DNA from: Spirometra erinaceieuropaei
Lineage: Eukaryota > Platyhelminthes > Cestoda > Diphyllobothriidea > Diphyllobothriidae
NCBI GenBank assembly: GCA_902702965.1
Contig: CACRXP010000003.1
Span: forward strand, 257,233-321,232
Length of the DNA: 64,000 nt
Direction of reading: 5' to 3'
Part shown: in pieces, positions 1 to 11,959 of the stretch
How positions within the stretch are numbered: position 1 is the stretch's first letter
How the letters are laid out: every line of letters begins with the position of its first letter
Position numbers and translations under genes: made by a program
The notes under the pieces: model-generated
What the model was told of the DNA's origin: nothing
What the model saw: only the letters and a program-made list of their open reading frames with translations
The model's database searches: none

Positions 1-1970
1 CGTTATTGGCCAGTTCCGCCGCGTTTTCGGATCAAAGATCTCTGCGCTTGCGCTTACGCAGCCTCGAACCTTTCCTCCGACCGCACAAAGCATGCCTGAC
101 AAAGCATGTGGAAAGCAAAAGAAAAGAAGATCAGAATAGGCGGAAAAATAATAAGGATTAACACAGCACCCGGAGTGTGTTTTAGTGTCTCAAAAATAAG
201 GTTTTTGTACAGGGGGTTTGTTAGCTTGTGTTTCTAATACACATTCAAAAGGTTTGCATTGGGATGAGCGCGACATAAACAATGCAAATTTGGAAATGCC
301 TAAAAAGTATACAAAGTTAATAAAATTTTCGCAAACGCAATTAAATTCTTCATTTAGACAACGTGTTGCAAATACTTTTAACTGGCCGTTTACCGCACAA
401 AGTTTGACATATGAAATCGTCTATAGCACACATGGCAACCAACAACTTTGAATTTAATAAGCAAAACCGCTAGGGAGGCAGTATTTTTTTCACCTAATTC
501 GGAATAGTGATTAAAAGCCACGCCATCGGATCAAAAAAGCCTTTGAAACTAACATAAATCTGAGTTTTGATAGCTCGTTCTCACAAACAATGACTGACCA
601 TTCCGACTGTTTGTTCAGACTAAGTCCCCTAGCTCGATTTTTTGAAGTTAGCATACACGCAGAGCACTTTACTGGCAACGGTGAGGGAAGTTGTTTTGCG
701 TGCTAATAAATCCAACGACTAAAAATTTCCACATTTCAAAATCAAGAACAGCATGATTATTCTGGCAGAGAAAGATCTAAACTGGTCGTTTTTGCTCGTT
801 TTCGAACTATCTAACCACCCATATGAGTCAAAGGCCTAGAACAGAAGCCTAATTCCGTCGACGACTTCAGTCTGAATCTCGAAACTAGCTGGTAAATGCA
901 TCGACAGGCGTGAGTTTCTCACCACCACAGTGACGATACCATGGCAGCCATGCCTGCGCCATCACGGATGACTATGAACGCAAAGGAGGGATGTTGCCAC
1001 GGGGAGAGGAAAGCAAAACGTACTTGACGGTCATGGTCGGTGAATTGAATACGAACGAAGTTCCAAACACGTCACTTCGAAGATGAAACAGCACAGTTCC
1101 TGATAGCCAATGAAAGTACAACATACCTGCAAAATTTCCCTTTCATTTTTTGCGTTTTTCGATATAGTTACCCTCTTTTCATTGTTTAAAAAATTGAGGA
1201 ACGCGCATACACAGTAACCTAACGGCTGAACGACACACTTTCGAACCCTCTATGTCGCTGTCTTGGTTTTGTATACGACCGGTTGAAGGGGCCGAATACG
1301 CCAGTAAGGAGCATCTAGGTCCCTCTTGAATCTGTCGATGTCAGTGCTCGACCAGAGGAGCATCTCGGAAAGAGTCATTTTGATGAATTGTCTTCTGTTT
1401 ACTAGTTTTATTTGCTCCACTGATAATGTGCTTCTTCGAGAGAATGAGTAGACGAAGGAACTTCGATGGCCTTAGCGAGAGCAGTGACATTTACGGGATA
1501 CCCATCCGGCGCCTATTTAGGATAGTTGTCATCCCAAAACCTTCGTCTCCGTTTAAACCTCCTGAACCAGTTCTGTCTTAGGACATTTAGTTCTGAATAG
1601 GACAAGCGACCTAGTTATTTATAAAACCAGGTATGCTTAATGAAAATTCGTAAGAAAGGAGGAGTAAATTTCTAAAAAGCAGGTCGCGTTCGCTGTGATG
1701 AGTATTTTGGAACGGAATATGCGAATACTGTGTCCTCAAGAACTTTCATAAGCATAGAAATACAGACATGAGCCTAATTAACATAAGGCCCTAAATGTCA
1801 TCTCCAGACAACTCGGACAGTCAAGTGATACCCCAACCAGATCCCATACGGCAATTTGCACTTCGAAGATTTCTCAACATCAGAATACTGGCAAAGGATA
1901 TCTCGTTTACCGACTTCTTATACTAAAAGCAGCTCCTCATTAACGCGTCACGCTTTGGTGCCCACTAGTG
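1..1970. other. No gene recognised
   Basis: The first 110 bases are GC-richer than what follows. One 77-codon frame (218-451, plus) has no recognised domain. Nothing else is supported. Confidence 0.5.
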
Positions 1971-2099
1971 CATGCTATGCCTTGTGGTTACTGGCTTCTG
2001 AAATCAGCGAACAATCCCGAGACAACGGTTGTCTCAGTTCTCGATGTCTTTGACTCTTCCTCTTCTGAAGCTGGGTAAATAATCCCTCTGTGGATGGAA

Positions 2100-2279
2100 G
2101 ATAGCACCATTTTCGCGGCCTATGGCACCTGAGAAGGAGGCTATTTTGATCTGTCAACCCAGTGAGGTAGATGGACGTCAAGTTCACGGAAATCATATAT
2201 GTCCAGTATTGATAATTTGGACATACAGAGTGTGGTTCTATTGTGCTATCCAAGACTGTCATCAGGTCTGTGACCTACA
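2100..2279 (-). CDS. Possible degenerate Kelch exon
   Basis: The reading begins after the acceptor ATTGTTTGTAG|GTCACAG. It contains DLMTVLDSTIEPHSVCPNYQ followed by YWTYM, then IYLTGLTDQNSLLL and KWCYLPSTEG, resembling two neighbouring Kelch half-blades. About 18 residues normally found between the blades are missing. The phase does not directly follow exon 5, so at least one more exon would be needed. It may be a real diverged exon or a decayed relic. Confidence 0.28.
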
Positions 2280-3631
2280 AACAATAGCCAATCCTTAAGT
2301 CTCTGCTTCGCATACCTGGCTTCGCATACCATGTGACGGTAATTTCTGAGAATTCTACATGTATCTACTCAAGAGGGGTTTTAAGCCCTTCAAAACGAAT
2401 TCCTAACGGATGGCTGACATTTGCAAGAACAAAGAAAGTGCAGAAGCCTATTACATTGAAAAGATTTCCCAAGAAAGGATTTATGCAAAATCGCAAAGTG
2501 GCAGTTCCCAACGTTTCAGGATATGCATAGATGAAAACGCAGAAATTTCTCAAGGGCTCTTAAAACCGCAACGGCTTGGGATACAGCCTGACTGAACCGA
2601 GGAGCTGGAGGAAATGGCAACTTATATTCCAGCAATTAAGCCTTTTACCTAACAATGTGTCGTCAAGATAGTTTGAAAGAAACACTTTACGACCTAGTAA
2701 TTTTTATAATCGTAGTTAAACCAGACATACCCTTTGTCCATGGCATGATATCCAGTCGATGATAGTGTTGTCTTCTGCTCACGAAGAACATGGGGTTGCC
2801 TTTTATCAATAACTGATGGCTCTTGCCGTATGATGCCCAGGTTCGTCTTAGCAAACGCTTCATGCTCCCGCACATGCAAGTGCTACGTTTTCGAGTGTCT
2901 ACCCTTGGTCACACTTTTAAGGTGAACTAGGACTGACGAAATCACGTCCACAGATGACCCCGTTCATTTGAAAGTCGTAACTGTTGCACGAAAGTTGCGT
3001 TGGAGGCATGGCATGAGTACAGGACTGAATACGAGCGTTTCGTCCGGCTTTGGAGCTCCAATATAGAACCGTCCCATATACGTATGACCAGTACGCAATC
3101 AGGAGATGTTACTGACAGACAGAATAGGGTTTGAAATGGACCTTCCAGGATCAACTGATCAACGGGCTTAAGCCCATTGGGTCATAAACTCCACCCACTT
3201 CGGCTGCTATCGAGCATCGAAAAAGTCATGTTGCAGTGTTGGTCACGATATTGGTCTACTTTGAGACCTGGTTTCAACCGCAGATCCTGTTGACCAGGGT
3301 GAGGAACTTGGGACGCACTGCACTTATGCGAAAGTTTTTTCTCATGCCATTGCCTAAGTAACGCTAACTGACTGGAATGCAGTAGCTGACGGAGTCTTGC
3401 TTTGCATTTTTCTAACTGTGAGTCGGTTTATTTCCTATAGCCTACTGTAACAGAACGCTATAATAAATATCAGACAATAAATCTTAAGAGCGGAGAAGGT
3501 GCCTACCCTCAAACAAATTTACCAACGCTTTCGTAAACATTTTCAAAACAGCTAAATCAGCAGGCCTCCAATCATCTCGGCATAAATGTGATCTGCACTT
3601 CTATTGGCGATACTTGATAAATTTGACTTAC

Positions 3632-3870
3632 CTTGAATGCCAACTACAGCACAGGCCTTTCGTTTCAAAATATGTCCTATAACACGACTATCGTGGTTCT
3701 GTAAGCAGTAGGCTTCGACCACTCCCTCGTCTTCATCATTGTGCCTTCCCTTCCCGAATACCAGGAAGTCCATTTCTGAGTAAATCCTCGGATTCTGGTC
3801 GAAAGGGCAGTTGTCGCTACCACCGTTCTGAAGTCGTGTTAACCAATGTTCTATTTGACCAAGTTTTTGC
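3632..3870 (-). CDS. BTB gene exon 5 (BACK tail and first Kelch blade)
   Basis: The acceptor is ATCACCTTTTAG|GCAAAA and the donor is a strong CAAG|GTAAGT. The first base completes the split CT-G codon from the BACK exon. The peptide continues the last BACK helix (QKLGQIEHWLTRLQ) and then gives a Kelch-like unit: DFLVFGKG, an acidic loop, GVVEAY, and KRKACAVVGIQG. One Gly of the usual GG pair is Lys here. It ends in phase 1, so the next exon must start with two codon bases; that exon was not found with confidence. Confidence 0.7.
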
Positions 3871-6800
3871 CTAAAAGGTGATAAAAATGTGACGTTGTGA
3901 ACGGGCACCCCTACACAGGCAAGAAGATGAAGATTAATTGAATTGTTCAGGCTAAATGTGCAAATGACTTCACGAAATCCTTCTGCTGTCAATTTGCTTG
4001 ATATAGTTGCCGAAATTTTGTCTTATTCGACTTGGTAAATATATTTACCTGTTGGTCTAAAAATTTTCCAGTTATTTTTATTCGAAGGATAACGTTAGAC
4101 AGAAAATGAGACTCCCATTATTTCCTTTCGTCAAAGTTTTGCGTGGTAATCTTGCCTCTCGCATCTTCCGAAAATGTTTTAATATTCTAGGCAGACTTTG
4201 ATGGGATCTAAGTATCAAATGCCAATCATAAAAGAATGTTGAATAAAGGAAATAAAATGACTATAAGCGTAGTTAATAGATAACATTTGAAAATGTGGCC
4301 CTCAAAAAATCCACAGAGATGGTAAGAACTTGCCTGCACAACATTATCATTCTTCCATCTGCCAAGTCTGCACGCAAAGGTGACAGCTGGCTGTCGTACT
4401 CGTCGATGGCTATCGTCAAAGTTCGAGTCAGTCACGCATCACATATCCGCGACTTGTTTTTCAGGGGGCCATTCCGAAATAGACAACCCAGGAACTGGTA
4501 CGCGAAATTAAATTCAGGTCGTTCATACCCTTTGTTTCAACAGAACCAGTCAGGACTGATGCGCGAGAACAAGCTACGTGGTCAACTGTCACTTAAAAGA
4601 CTTCACCCAGGATAGATTAAAAGTGGGTTCCCCTAAGGTCTAGTATCAGAGCCAGATTTGCCATGCAAAATTATCCACGGAGTACAGAGGAATACTAGTC
4701 GACAGTTATTGTGCGAGAAAACCTCGGAAAAGCAATGACTTCCAATCCTACCACTCAAAGTCACCAGTTCCTACGTGGAGCATAGGAAAACTCCCGACTG
4801 CAAAACCCGGTTCACGTAAACGTTTGTTCCAAGCACGGACATTTATGCAGAGGAGGAGGAGATACTATTATCTACGACACGGCCCTCCGGGCTGCATGGC
4901 CCAAGTGTCTAGAGCAGAGACATAAAGCGTCATGTTTCCTCAGTGATGGCGTGTACCGAGCTGGAGTTACGCATGTTTTAGACTGCACTGGCTAGTTAAT
5001 CCAGAAACCGGCGCATCTGGCAAGAAAGTGACCACGCAAAGATACCAACCCAAGGGCCTATCAAAGTGGGCAATCATCAAAATTCGTGAAGGGGGCCTAA
5101 ACAAATCGTGAACCGTTGCTGCGATGATTAAAGGGCTGACATGGCGACCAAACAGACTCCAGTTCCGTCGTCAACTGAAAGACTCATGATTCAGTTTTAA
5201 TTACGCAGCCAAGACGACACCTTTCGGTGTGCATATTTTCTTGTCTACATATGTCGGAATTTTACGGCAGATGTGTTAAGACATTGAAAATTTGTTAACC
5301 TTAAAATTAGTAAATATATTTCAAAATACAATCATTTCAGTCTTATTTCATCTAGCAGACCTCTTGTCCCAAGTTACCGTGCATTTAATCGGTTCAACCG
5401 AACTCACGAGTACAAACTGGCCACGAGTGGGCGAGACCATCTGCTTCCAACGACTAAACGCACTCAAGAAACAGAACGTGGATTCAATTTCCTGGACTTG
5501 GGTCGAAAACAAGACAGGTCTTAAGTTGCTCGGGCCCTGATAATCTATGTACGGAAATACCCGCCTACGTCCTGCGTATTGCGCGCTACGTGCTCAGGGT
5601 CAGACGAAACGGCGCAGTTTTGAGTCAACAACATAAACAGCCCTTGTTTTAAGCGACCTTAAAAACCCCTTACTTGTTACTTTGATTCGGTGGTCTCGGG
5701 TTAAGAACTTCCACACGGATTCGAGATGTACTGCTGGTTCCGAAGATGCACCTCATTTCTAATGGATTTCGATTCATTTATTCACACCAACTTTCTGGCA
5801 ACGCCTGAAACAGTTCCCCCCCAAGGGCTTACTTCAGGTTAACGCAGTAACCTGCGGGGACATAGAAAAGCTTCACAGGAGAACCTGGAGTGTGCAACAG
5901 AAAGCACACAGGGAATGCCGGGGGACTCACTGATGAGCCAGACCCCTCAGAAGTGCGTCATTCAGTGACAAAAAATTGGCTAAACACACATATCTGAGCT
6001 TTTAAATGCAGGCCCTTCAAGAAACCATTTCGGAGCTCTGTTGGACCAATACGGAGTCAGATCAGGGTACGCCACGCGTCATGTAGACTGTGCACGCATA
6101 AAAAGACCACAAATGGGATGAGGCAGCACGTCCAGGTGCAGGCTCATACCGCGAGGGCCTACTGCGTCTAATCCCTGAGTCAGAGGGTTGACCGGCTCGC
6201 ACAGTAGACAGGCGCCTGTAAGGCGGAAGACAGAGTGTTATTGACCCTGGGAAATCCTGTCCACGACATCCACTAAACGGCCTAATCCGTCTTAAAATAA
6301 TCTCGGTCCTGTAAACGCCATGGCTTGGAAGACTGCCAAATGAAGGGGCAACTCGGACCTCTTGGGACACAGGGTCAGATGTGGTCTCAATGGAATCTCC
6401 AATCCTTTGGGACTTGAGCCGTCCCGCTTGTTGTCTTGGTGAAAACCTGGTCAAACTTGCGCTGCCCAGGCGTGTGTGGTACGCGTAGATGAGCCGTGCA
6501 GGTCTGTCAGCACTGTACCCAATCCTACCTTCGGTCTTCTTAACTCTGTCTTGACACCGGGTTCAGGTGGATGACGGAAAGGAGAGTGCAGCGCAGGCCT
6601 AGTTCGCGCGAAAGTCACTTTTCGTGAAACAATCCTGCTGCTGGACACATGGTGTACACCGGCGTCCACGACTGTCGTGTAGACAGTATAGTGGTCGTCC
6701 AAAATTTGTTTTTTTGTAAAAAATAATCAAGGTCTAGTTCATCGTGTTTTCCATAGCATTATCACATATTACAGCTTAGTTTGTTGTTTCCGACTTCTAC

Positions 6801-9800
6801 TTAAGCCCCATCATTTAGACTGAAGAACGCGTTCAAATGTGAATGATTTTTACGTGACAGAATTGTCGACCAAAAAGTGCTTGGTTAATTTACCTTTTTG
6901 CCCTGTTCCGTCGGTCATCGAGACTCTACCCTTGTTGCCTGCGACTGGGTCGACATACAAAACGTGACCTGTCTCATGAAATCTAATAACCGAAACTGAT
7001 AAGAGAATTTCTGGACGACTTTAACGTTGAGGACTTTGTTCGCTCATCCACTTCTTTCAATAAAATGTCATTTTCTTGGGCAGAAATTTTGTTTACGTAA
7101 TTATATCAAGTAAAATATCAGTAAATTTTAGCGAAAATGGACGTAGAATGATATTCGTGCAATTTGCCTTGCTAATACATGTCCTAGACTCCGGTTACGC
7201 ACCTGAGGGACTTTTTTACTGTAAGGATAGTAAGTTGCCCGCAAGAGTTTTAATAAACAGGTTTAGCCAAACATGAAAATTTATTTTCTGTCCGATGTTA
7301 ATCAGAGGTAACTTACTGAGAAAAGTTTTTTTACTGATCGAAGAAATTCGTTGCTGACTTTCATTGTGGACAGACATTTTTCTCGAAAATGAAGTTTGAT
7401 GTTGGAATGAGTCTTCATATTTGACCCAAACAACCATCTTCGTGAGAAGAAGCGCCCAAACACTCACTAATTCGGTAAATGCCTTCACGAATAACCTTAT
7501 TTTAAAGTTCTCAACATACAGGTAATTAAGAATCTGTCTTAATGGAAGATCGGGTGAGAACCCTTAAAATCATGAAGTATTCAGCAAAGTTTCGAGGTCA
7601 ATCTCAAAGTCAACGTAATGCAACACAAACGAGAAGTGTAAATTAATTAAACGGAAGAAATGTTCGCTCCATAAACATAAAATGGTATGTTTACGATCAC
7701 GCCTGTCAGTTTTTTTAAATTTATCAGGCACCGACGGGCCTCATGGCATGTCATCTTATGAAAACGCTCCATCATACAACGTCCCCGTCGGTGAACTCAA
7801 GCAAAATCCAGCTTCTCTTGTTGAACCCTATCTTATTCACTTCAAACAAATAAAAAAACAGGAATCACTGGAAAACTGTTTTGTACTCTACACTCAGAAT
7901 GTAGGCAGTTGACAAACCGCCATGTATGAACTCACACTACTTATTAAACGATATTTACATCAAAACTTCACTAAAACACTGTTATTAGACGTTATTTTAT
8001 GTCTACATTCATATTTACTACGTTCTTGGTATGAGAATACATTCTATATACCTAAAAACGAATTTTACTTAAATAAAGCCATTTCTGACTTTTCGGAATA
8101 TTGCGCTTTTTAAAATAAATCAGCATTTCTAAACAACGAAACACTGCCCTTAATGTTTCTTTTATGTTTTTAATTCTTTTAATTTTGTGCTTAATTAACA
8201 TAGGAATCGAACTCATGAAATGGTGTCGATTTGCGAGTGATTGGCAATCATTCGTTAATTTCGACAAATTTCATGAATTATGTCACTAACTCTAGGCCTG
8301 CCTGATGTCCGTGAAGACTACTTCCGAAATATACACTTGATCTCTTGTAAGATCCTTAGGGTTACTGGCACCTTACGCTTAACTACAATGGGAGAAATAC
8401 GATGAAAATGCCCCAGGTCTATTTAGCTACCGTGTCGTCAAAAAAGTCGAACTTTTTACTAGCAGATAAAGTCGTTAATTTTGCAAATGTTTCATTTTTT
8501 TCTACTGGTATGAGCTAAATATTTTCTGTGAATATTGCGCAGAAACTACCAGGCAACATCTGAAAGTCAAAGCAATGTCCGCAGGAAATGCACGCTGCAA
8601 AAAAATTTAGAAGGAGCTAGCATTTAAGGAAGCCATCAAATGCAGTGGTCTCTCATTCAACTGCCATTGACCTTTGCCTGTTTTTTACAACGATCGATGC
8701 GAAAGGTGATACCAGCAGTGTATCAGTTGGGTGTGGTGTGCAAACACTACGGAGCACTAGTCAGTGAACATGTCATGTTGTTGATGGGTCTAAAAACGGC
8801 AACTGCGTGGTCGGGATGAATGCACATCTCAGGTTTCCTCTGTCACATTGCCATGGTCCTCTTAGTGACGTGCAAGCCGTGCCACCATTGCAAGAAAATG
8901 AATGTTAGATGCCAACCTTGGATGAACAGCGTGGTCAACGCCCAGCAGTTGGTTTGCGACAGAGCTCACATATCATGGTCCCATTTACATAAACAAATAC
9001 TTTTAACAGCTAGGTAGTAACAGTAACGGTAGAGGACATTTGCAGCTTGACAGCAGTTGGCAGACATCTTAATGGAATTACGGTTCAGACAGCATTCTAC
9101 CGACTGTTTCAATTTTATTATGTCATATATACCGCCTTCGTCATACACTAGGCATTATGAAAAAGTCATAACTTTGCGAGATAAGATGGCTCAAATCATC
9201 TCCCACATCATTAACACAGATCATTTACCTTTGCCAATACGACTCCTAAATTTAAACGGGAAATTGTGAAAAACCCTGCTGGCATCTGTTTCCCTCCCAA
9301 CGACTGGGCTATGAGGGGCGGGAGGCCATGGTCTAATTCGGGAGATCCTTCATCTTTAATTGTTACCCCACCTGATTAACAATACTGCAAATTTTCCAAT
9401 GCAGATAGTTTAGATATGCTCCTGCGTAGGTCCAGCTGTAGAAACGGCAGCATAAACAAACTGCTTGTCGTTATCTGTTTTCAGAAGGTCTAGGATGGAC
9501 ATGGCCGCCTGTTGAAATGCTAGCTGTGGGCCTCGCCGTTTGAACATGGTGTTAACGGGGACAGGTTGCAGGGCTGGGGACTGGTTTTTTGACAGGTGAC
9601 CTAGTTTATCCCAGTCCTCCCGAAAACAAACAACGGGGTGAGCTACCTCTTGGACTGCGCAATGACCACATCCATCACAGGAGAGAGACGCGCTAGTAGG
9701 TCTCGGTTAGCTGCCAAACCCCCACCCAGATATATCCAAGTTTCTTATCCTTTTCCTTAACAGTCTACTTCTCTGTAAGAGGAGGCATTCGAGTAAGAAG

Positions 9801-11617
9801 CGTAACTGGAGATTTCTGTCGAGTCCCCCGGTTTTCTATAGCCGGAAAGGAAGACCTGATCATTTGGGCAAATAGGTATGTCTCAAGCCTCTAGAATCAG
9901 GAAATTATGTTATCTCGTAATAATCTCCAGTTCAACTGATTCAAAGAAAACGAACAAACTGAGAATAGACAAATGAACGTACAGACACTGGATATTGTTG
10001 CTGATCAATTGGTGACTGCTCATGGCCTCTAGTCGGAACTCTTTTGACGTGTATCCCCAGCGAATCCTGGTCATAAAATCAACCAGTCTTGACATGCGTT
10101 CACTTGGTGGAGCTTCACCACCACTGTCACCACTAATCCATTTTGTTATGGCATCCACAACCTTCTCTTCATTGCTAACGCAGAGGTCATCGCTCTCAAT
10201 CAGGGAGAAGAAGGTATTGTAGTCCATTTTCATGAAAACCGGAAGACTGACAAACTCTTCGAAGTGACGCTTGATAAGTTCCAGACAGGGCACCTTGAAG
10301 ACGTTGTCTTCCGTTGCGCTCGCCAAAAACCAGATGTCTGCTATGTTGCTTATACTGAGACTGGGAGAAAAATGGAGGTAAAAATGAAGAGTTAAATATG
10401 TTAGTGTTTCCATCGTACTAGATAATCTGAGGTATTTATGACAACCGCCGTTTATTTTCTTCATAAGTTTTCAAACTCAATACCGAATCGAACGTCCCAT
10501 TTCTGGGCTACTGAAACTTAAAATGTAGGGTTAAAATCCCCTTCACATAATAGCTTAACATTTGTCGGGTGTGAAGCGACCCAAAAGTGCAACCAAGTCT
10601 GGCTTTCCCTAATAATTTCGCATGCGAGTTTACATTGGCACACTGCCCAGCTTTGAGGACAAATTGTCGCCTTTCTAGAAAAGTCGGACTTACGACAACA
10701 AAGCTGGAGCAGACAAAGGTGATAACTGAAGATAATTATGACAAGGTTTCGGTATTTTCAATTTGCATACTAGTTTTGGATAAATTGACCAGAAGGAACG
10801 TTTGAAGGACTAGATTGATTTGATATTTGTGTGACAACTATCAAGGTTTATAAGAAAATTTCGTCTTGTGCTGAGAACGTATATGGACCCTTCCAACGTT
10901 GGTGTAATGATCTTCTGTTCGTTAACACCCGGTCTACATTATTACAAGCCCTTTATCATGCATATTCAAGGCCACTTTTTGCCTCACTGATTTTGCTTTT
11001 AATCCGTCTGCTCACATAAATACGTTTACAAAGTTGGCTAATGATTTAAGGGTTTTGGTATATTTTCAAAAATATAAAGTCGTCGTTAATTCACGCAAAA
11101 TGTCAGTGATTGTCAGCATAAACCAGTTTTTACTTACCGTTCGATAATGAAACCATGACACCATTCTTCTAATCGATCAAGCCGTAGGCTCTTAGCTAAG
11201 GCGTAAACCTGCCGGACATTTGTTACAGTGAGGGTAATTTGCCCAGTGTAAATGTAAGATATGACCGTTTCAACTGTTCTGAAAAAACATATTGGGGTTA
11301 GCAAGTTGAATGTGCTACGTAGACCTACTGATGAGAGTAGGTTGGCCATGAAAGACGTGTATTGGCTTCTGTTGGAGGACCATTGAGACTCTCTTTTAGG
11401 TGTGGTACACGGGCTGAGAGAATGTGACGGTGAGCATTTACTGTTTCCTCGTCCTGCACCTATATTACCATAAAGTTAGAAGACAGAAAAGTAGTCTTAC
11501 AGTAATCACAATATCAGGGTTATCGTTCGCAACTCTGAGGGCCTCGAGCTCTGGGCAAACCGTACTGAGGGGTATAGCATCCTTAAATTCAACAGTATCG
11601 GGCAAAGGTGACCTCAT
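3632..11617 (-). CDS. BTB-BACK-Kelch (KLHL-type) protein gene, partial
   Basis: This is a multi-exon gene assembled from five coding exons on the minus strand: 11617-11501, 11459-11329, 11278-11138, 10360-9983 and 3870-3632. Each junction has GT-AG ends and the codon phases match at all four (0, 2, 2, 2), giving about 335 residues. Residues about 35-132 read as a BTB/POZ domain (ISYIYTGQITL near its end), then BACK (FLASATEDNVFKVPCLELI; EEKVVDAITKWI), then the start of a Kelch propeller (DFLVFGKG, VEAY, ACAVVGIQG). Proteins of this family are usually substrate adaptors for Cullin-3 ubiquitin ligases or actin binders; which applies here cannot be told. The first two introns are only 41 and 50 bp, the third 777 bp, the fourth 6.1 kb. 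The true start is uncertain and the remaining Kelch blades are not resolved, so the C-terminus is missing. I do not assign an ortholog. Confidence 0.82.
4000..6290. other. Intron DNA of the BTB gene, no gene recognised
   Basis: It lies within the 6.1-kb intron. Open frames on both strands near 4.3-4.6 kb are not supported by splice sites or domains. The part before R1 copy A (from about 6060) is GC-rich and may be a worn extension of that repeat. Confidence 0.5.
6300..6690 (+). repeat. GC-rich interspersed repeat R1, copy A
   Basis: The stretch GCCATGGCTTGGAAGACTGC followed by CAAATGAAGGGGCAACTCGG matches 36752 onward, and TTAACTCTGTCTTGACACCG followed by GGTTCAGGTG matches 16900 and 37065. 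It is markedly GC-richer than the intron around it. It lies in the large intron of the BTB gene. It has no intact reading frame. Confidence 0.65.
6958..8292 (+). mobile_element. MITE-A copy 1: TA-flanked non-autonomous DNA transposon (Tc1/mariner-like ends)
   Basis: The element starts CAAAACGTGACCTGTCTCAT and ends with the inverse pattern TTTCATGAATTATGTCACTA, inside TA dinucleotides at 6956-6957 and 8293-8294. It aligns along its length with 30160-32070 apart from about 575 bp missing here. It carries no transposase. Short open frames in both copies (for example minus 8267-8052, NDCQSLANRHHFM) are homologous but look non-functional. It lies in the 6.1-kb intron of the BTB-Kelch gene. The superfamily call rests on TA targets and the CAGT-type end seen in the other copy. 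Confidence 0.72.
8212..8276. repeat. Subterminal palindrome in MITE-A copy 1
   Basis: Arms of about 31 bases pair imperfectly around GATTGGCAATC: CTCATGAAATGGTGTCGATT on the left and the near-inverse ending in CGACAAATTTCATGA on the right. The outer part of the arm repeats the terminal motif CATGAAAT, so the right end holds the motif twice in opposite directions. Confidence 0.7.
9410..9690 (-). CDS. Coding-like open stretch, unidentified
   Basis: The minus strand is open for about 90 codons ending in TAA at 9410. It includes MFKRRGPQLAFQQAAMSILD followed by LLKTDNDKQFVYAAVSTAGP. The codon mix and base composition stand out from the AT-rich flanks. A second open frame overlaps its 5' end (RDLLARLSPVMDVVIAQSK), so a frameshift or splice site may lie near 9660. 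It sits in the large intron of the BTB gene. It may be a retroelement fragment or an old pseudogene. Confidence 0.2.
9983..10360 (-). CDS. BTB gene exon 4 (BACK domain)
   Basis: The 378-bp exon runs from the acceptor TTTCTCCCAG|TCTCAG to the donor TGTCT|GTACGT. It encodes a complete BACK domain: LSISNIADIWFLASATEDNV, then LIKRHFEEF, then EEKVVDAITKWI and MSRLVDFMTRIRWGYTSKEF. Its first base completes the split codon from exon 3 and its last two bases join exon 5. Frame and domain continuity agree on both sides. Confidence 0.85.
11138..11278 (-). CDS. BTB gene exon 3 (end of BTB, start of BACK)
   Basis: The exon is bounded by the acceptor TTTTTTCAG|AACAG and a strong donor GAACG|GTAAGT. It encodes TVETVISYIYTGQITLTVTN, then VRQVYALAKSLRLDRLEEWC. 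This is the classic BTB terminus (YIYTG-x-[IL]-x-[IL]) followed by the helix leading into BACK. Confidence 0.85.
11329..11459 (-). CDS. BTB gene exon 2 (core of the BTB fold)
   Basis: This 131-bp exon lies between the acceptor ATATAG|GTGCAG and the donor CATCA|GTAGGT. It encodes VQDEETVNAHRHILSARVPH and then a further 23 residues. This is the 'xxAHRxVLxxxSxYF' part of a BTB domain that would otherwise be missing between exons 1 and 3. It fills the domain exactly and links phase 0 to phase 2. It is too short to stand out as a long open frame, and was found by looking for the missing domain segment. Confidence 0.75.
11501..11617 (-). CDS. BTB gene exon 1 (N-terminus and first BTB strand)
   Basis: The exon encodes 39 residues starting MRSPLPDTVEF and ending NDNPDIVIT, which is the usual entry into a BTB fold (D-[IV]-x-[IL]-x-V). 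It ends at a donor ACT|GTAAGA in phase 0. The ATG chosen is the last one before recognisable sequence. The frame stays open upstream to about 11710, so a longer N-terminus or an upstream exon is possible. Confidence 0.65.
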
Positions 11618-11959
11618 AGTAGGATGTTGAACAAGCTTGGTGCGCAGCCGACCACTTGTGTGCTGATCGCAAAAACTGGAACGTATACACTGAAATATTT
11701 GTACTTTCACCAGTCATATGAAAGCAGGCTAACCGGTTGCGAAGTTTATGTGTGTGTAAGCACGCTTTATTAACCAATCACTGCAGTATGTGAGTTAAGT
11801 TAACTCATTTATTGGTGAATGGTTATGAGGGAGTACTAAGTTGGAGAAGTAAACACCGCAATGTGTGCACACTGATCTGTCTGTCGTTTTAAAGCAATGG
11901 GACTACGAACAACGGTGGTTAGGGCCGTAAACGAGACATATAATCAGTATCCGAGGTGT

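Noticed and set aside
3130..3260. Minus-strand AEVGGVYDPMGLSPLI as a BEL/Pao RT fragment
   Set aside because: The short phrase recalls the 'YDPLGLLSP' motif of BEL/Pao elements, but a stop follows at once and no neighbouring motif is visible.
5925..5965. CTGATGA within a GC hairpin
   Set aside because: The segment is a plain stem-loop (CTCA-CTGA-TGAG) without the hammerhead GAAA arm.
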